A program made the position numbers and the translations under genes. Positions 61,362 to 64,000 of a DNA stretch of 64,000 bases are shown one piece after another. The notes beneath the pieces are model-generated. The model made no database searches. It was not told the origin of the DNA and saw nothing but the letters and a program-made list of their open reading frames with translations. The first letter of the stretch is position 1. Each line of letters starts with the position of its first letter. Source of the DNA: DATFQI01 sp963831105 (GTDB taxonomy: Bacteria; Actinomycetota; Thermoleophilia; Solirubrobacterales; Solirubrobacteraceae); the NCBI GenBank assembly GCA_963831105.1, contig CAWHOS010000003.1, positions 372,001 through 436,000 on the forward strand, read 5' to 3'.

Positions 61362-62860
61362 TCTGGCAAGGGCCGGGATGACCACACGACCAGTTCGCGC
61401 CCGACACCATCGGGCAGCCGGGCCACGATCTTCATGCGGCCGTTCACTACCGCCTCGTCGAGGGCACCCGGCGGTGCGCCCGGCATCATCACGAGCGCCG
61501 CAGGGGGATCGGCGGCGAGCCGCGCTGCGACCTCCTCGTAGCGCGGCGGCACCATGTCGCCGGGATACATCAGCCGGTCCGCTGGGCGGCGCCCGGTCAG
61601 CCAGTAGATGGTCTGCCCGCCGTACAGCGCCGCTGTGTGGATGTAGATCCGGTCACCGGGTGCCGTGACCCGACGGACGACGCGGGCCGCGTCCGCCGCC
61701 GGTGCGAGCGCCGGAACCTCGCGCCCCATCCACCGCTGCGCGACGGGGATCTCCAGCGACGCTCGCCAGCCGTCGACGGCCAGCGGCAGGCACACGCCGG
61801 CGACGACGATCGCCGCGACCAACGGCCCGGTTGCCGCCGCGCGCCCGGGGAGCGCGCTCACCCCGGCGCCGGCCAGCAGGGCGAGCGGGGGCACGGTGGC
61901 GATGAAGTAGTGCGGATACGGGCGCACGCCCGCGCGCGCGAAGATCCACGCCGCGAGCACCCATGCCAGCCCGAGCCATGCGACCGGCCGGAGCCGCCGA
62001 TCGGACCAGGCAACCAGTCCGAGCACGAGACAGGTCAGGCCGTACGCCGTCGCCGGGTAGGTCAGCAGCCACGCGAGCACCGCCGGCCAGCCGCCCGCGG
62101 TCAGCTCGTCGACGGCCACCCGGATGAACTCCCGGTTGTACTCGAAGAAGATGAAGCGCAGTTCGCCCAGGCCGCCCCCGAGGGCGATCGGGACCAGCGT
62201 CGCGCCGCCCACGACGGCGAAGCCGCCGGCGGCGAGCAGGAGCGCGCGCACGCGCCCCTCTGTGCGCAGGGCGAGCAGGACCCCGCGACCGGGAGCATCA
62301 CCGCGTGGTGCGGCTTGACCGCCACGAGCAGCGCCAGCACGCCGCCGGCCGCCGCGGCCCAGGCCAGTGAGCCGCCGCACCGGCGGCGGTCGGCGAGATC
62401 CACGCAGGCGACGAGGCCGATCAGCGCCCACTGGTCGGCGTTCGGATCGGGCCCCTCGAACGCGACGGAGGACGCCGCGACCGCGTAGGCGAGCGTCGCG
62501 CACCAGACCCCGGGGCCGTCGAGGTGCCTCCGCGCGAGCGCTGACATCTGGACGACCGAGGCGAGGAACGCGACCGCAAACGCGATCCTGACGGCCGGGA
62601 TCGTGTTCGGGCAGCACGGCGCTGAGCAGCGCGAACCACTTGTAGAGGAACGGGCCCTTCTGGTCGAACAGGTCGCGGTAGGGCACCGCGCCGTTCCACC
62701 ACTGCTGGCCCATCGTGAGGTACACGTCGATGTCGAACAGCGACGCGTCCCGCAGGTGAGGCGCGCGCGTGAGCAGCGCGGCGAGGCAGCCCGCGAAAGC
62801 GACGCCGGCCCCGCTGGCGAGGCCGACCGCCGGCCGCGCGCGGTCTGTGGAGCGGGGCAT
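61358..62860 (-). pseudogene. ArnT/PMT-like membrane glycosyltransferase, two compensating frameshifts
   Basis: About 500 residues with many TM helices. The start TRAPHLRDASLFDIDVYLTMGQQWWNGAVPYRDLFDQKGPFLYKWF has the acidic D-x-D region of GT39/GT83-like glycosyltransferases that use polyprenyl-phosphate sugars; later RPYPHYFIATVPPLALLAGAGV and GDRIYIHTAALYGGQTIYWLTGRRPADR. One extra base near 62611 and one missing near 62282 cancel out; the segment between (AFAVAFLASVVQMSALARRH) is in another frame. Likely a consensus error. Confidence 0.8.
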
Positions 62861-62928
62861 GCGCCGGCCATTCTCGCAATCGTTCGGGGTTGCAGCATCG
62901 GCGGCAACCCTGTTGTGTTGATCCCAAC

Positions 62929-64000
62929 ATGCGAACGATCGTCGGCGCTGCTGCCACCCTGTTCACCCTCACACTTGCCCAGGCGGCGCCGGCCGCCGGC
63001 CTGAAGCTCCAGCGGTTCGACGTGCCGCCGGGCGTCCCCGCGTGGATCGCTCCCGGCCCCGACGGGAACATCTGGTTCACGAACGACAACGCCGGCAACT
63101 ACATCGGCCGCGTGACGATGCGCGGGAAGGTGACGGCGTTCCCGATCGCGACGCCGCTCCGCCCATCCGGACACGATCGTCCGCGGCCCCGACGGCGCGC
63201 TCTGGTACACGCTGCGCGACGCGAACCGGATCGTCCGCATCACCACGAGCGGACAGACCACGGAGTTCGCGGTGCCGACGCCGAACAGCACGCCGCGCGG
63301 CATCGCGCCCGGGCCCGACGGCGCGCTCTGGTTCACGGAGTTCAACGGGGGCAAGATCGGCCGCCTCACGACGAGCGGGCAGTTCACGGAGTTCCCGATC
63401 CCCGGCGGCGGCCTCCCCGTGAGCATCGTGCGCGGCCCTGACGGGAACATGTGGTTCACCGCTCCGCAGCTGGACTCGCTCGGCCGGATCACCCCGCAGG
63501 GGCAGATCACGCTGTTTCCCGCCTCCAACGCCAGCGGGCCCGGAGAGCCTCGTCGTCGGCCCGGACAAGGCGCTGTGGTTCACGGAGGACGACGGCGACC
63601 GCGTGGGGCGGATCACGACCGACGGCCGGCTGCGGGAGTTCCAGAGCGGCATCTCGCCGGGTGCCAACCCCTCGCGGATCACATCGGGTCCAGACGGCGC
63701 CCTGTGGTTCACCGAGCTCGACAACGACCGGATCGCCCGGGTCACGCTCACCGGCCGGATCACCGAGTACTTCGTCGGCAGGGGCTCGCGGCCGTGGGGC
63801 ATCACGAGCGGCCCGGACAAGCGGATCTGGTTCGCCGCTGGCGCGGGGAACCAAGTCGTGCGCTTCACCCCGCCCGACCTGCCCGGCGTCGCGGGCACCC
63901 TGACCTACGACTACGCGTTCACGGGCAGCCGGACCCGCTTCACCTCGATGCGGGTGGCGGGCCTCCCGCGGGGCACACGGCTCACGGCGCGCTGCCGGGG
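62929..64000 (+). pseudogene. Virginiamycin B lyase-like beta-propeller, secreted, two frameshifts, cut by window end
   Basis: Signal peptide at about 1-23 (IVGAAATLFTLTLAQAAPAA), then tandem propeller blades with GPDGNIWFTNDN, GPDGALWYTLRD, GPDGALWFTEFNGGKIGRLT, GPDGNMWFTAPQ, GPDKALWFTEDDGDRVGRIT and GPDGALWFTELDNDRIARVT. That repeat is typical of Vgb streptogramin lyases and related NHL proteins, many of which are not lyases. Frames break near 63163 (one extra C) and 63542 (one extra G). The end lies outside the window. Confidence 0.8.

Overview
The window is about 72% GC with tightly packed genes, many 1-4 nt start/stop overlaps and frequent GTG starts. It reads as chromosomal DNA of a high-GC actinobacterium. 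Gene content (B12-dependent ribonucleotide reductase, form I CO dehydrogenase, many sigma/PadR/MarR-type small regulators, MscS-like proteins next to sigma factors) suggests the Thermoleophilia/Solirubrobacterales, but that placement is inference. I see no rRNA, prophage, insertion sequence or CRISPR array; one tRNA (Thr, anticodon CGT) is present.

Layout. 0-7 kb: end of a sensor kinase and its NarL-type regulator, a MacB/LolD-like ABC exporter, an MFS exporter divergent from an HxlR-SCP2 regulator. 7-13.7 kb: stress and signalling block with a PAS-GAF-PP2C phosphatase, SRPBCC protein, two MscS-like proteins, an ECF sigma factor and a SigB-type sigma factor. 13.7-18 kb: TrpB2, a broken alcohol dehydrogenase, tRNA-Thr, and a PabB-PabC fusion. 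18-22.6 kb: two-gene c-di-GMP signalling unit, PHP phosphoesterase. 22.6-29.7 kb: FdhD, HolB, lysyl oxidase-like protein, Tmk, GalE, a flavin oxidoreductase divergent from a PadR regulator over a perfect 23-bp palindrome. 29.8-32.7 kb: NrdJ. 33-39.6 kb: methyltransferase, membrane hydrolase, a kinase/regulator pair preceded by an Hcp-like protein, enoyl-CoA hydratase, small membrane proteins. 39.6-42.5 kb: an operon for a two-domain multicopper oxidase, a ZIP transporter with an extra N-terminal domain, and an MntR-like regulator.

42.8-53.7 kb is the most interesting part: a leftward-reading aerobic carbon monoxide dehydrogenase locus. CoxM, CoxS and a form I CoxL (AYRCSFR active-site loop) are followed by an XdhC-YHS fusion, a MocA-like cytidylyltransferase, CoxD (MoxR AAA+) and CoxE (VWA), then a 56-residue Cys protein and a free-standing 148-residue copy of one CoxL domain that has lost the cofactor-contact motif. 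A CoxG gene lies just beyond. Upstream of coxM, five small related single-pass membrane proteins overlap one another by 1-4 nt behind a recognisable promoter and run into coxM with a 23-nt gap. These five genes plus the mini-CoxL domain are my candidates for an undescribed accessory system of CO oxidation or of CoxMSL membrane attachment.

53.8-64 kb: a luciferase-like oxidoreductase, two vicinal-oxygen-chelate proteins, threonine aldolase, a 320-bp imperfect inverted-repeat element, an MFS-TetR-FCD operon with paired operators, CtaA, a membrane glycosyltransferase and a virginiamycin-lyase-like propeller. Seven genes carry single-base frameshifts, four of them crowded into the last 4 kb. Several lie in housekeeping genes (tmk, ctaA), so consensus sequencing errors are more likely than gene decay.
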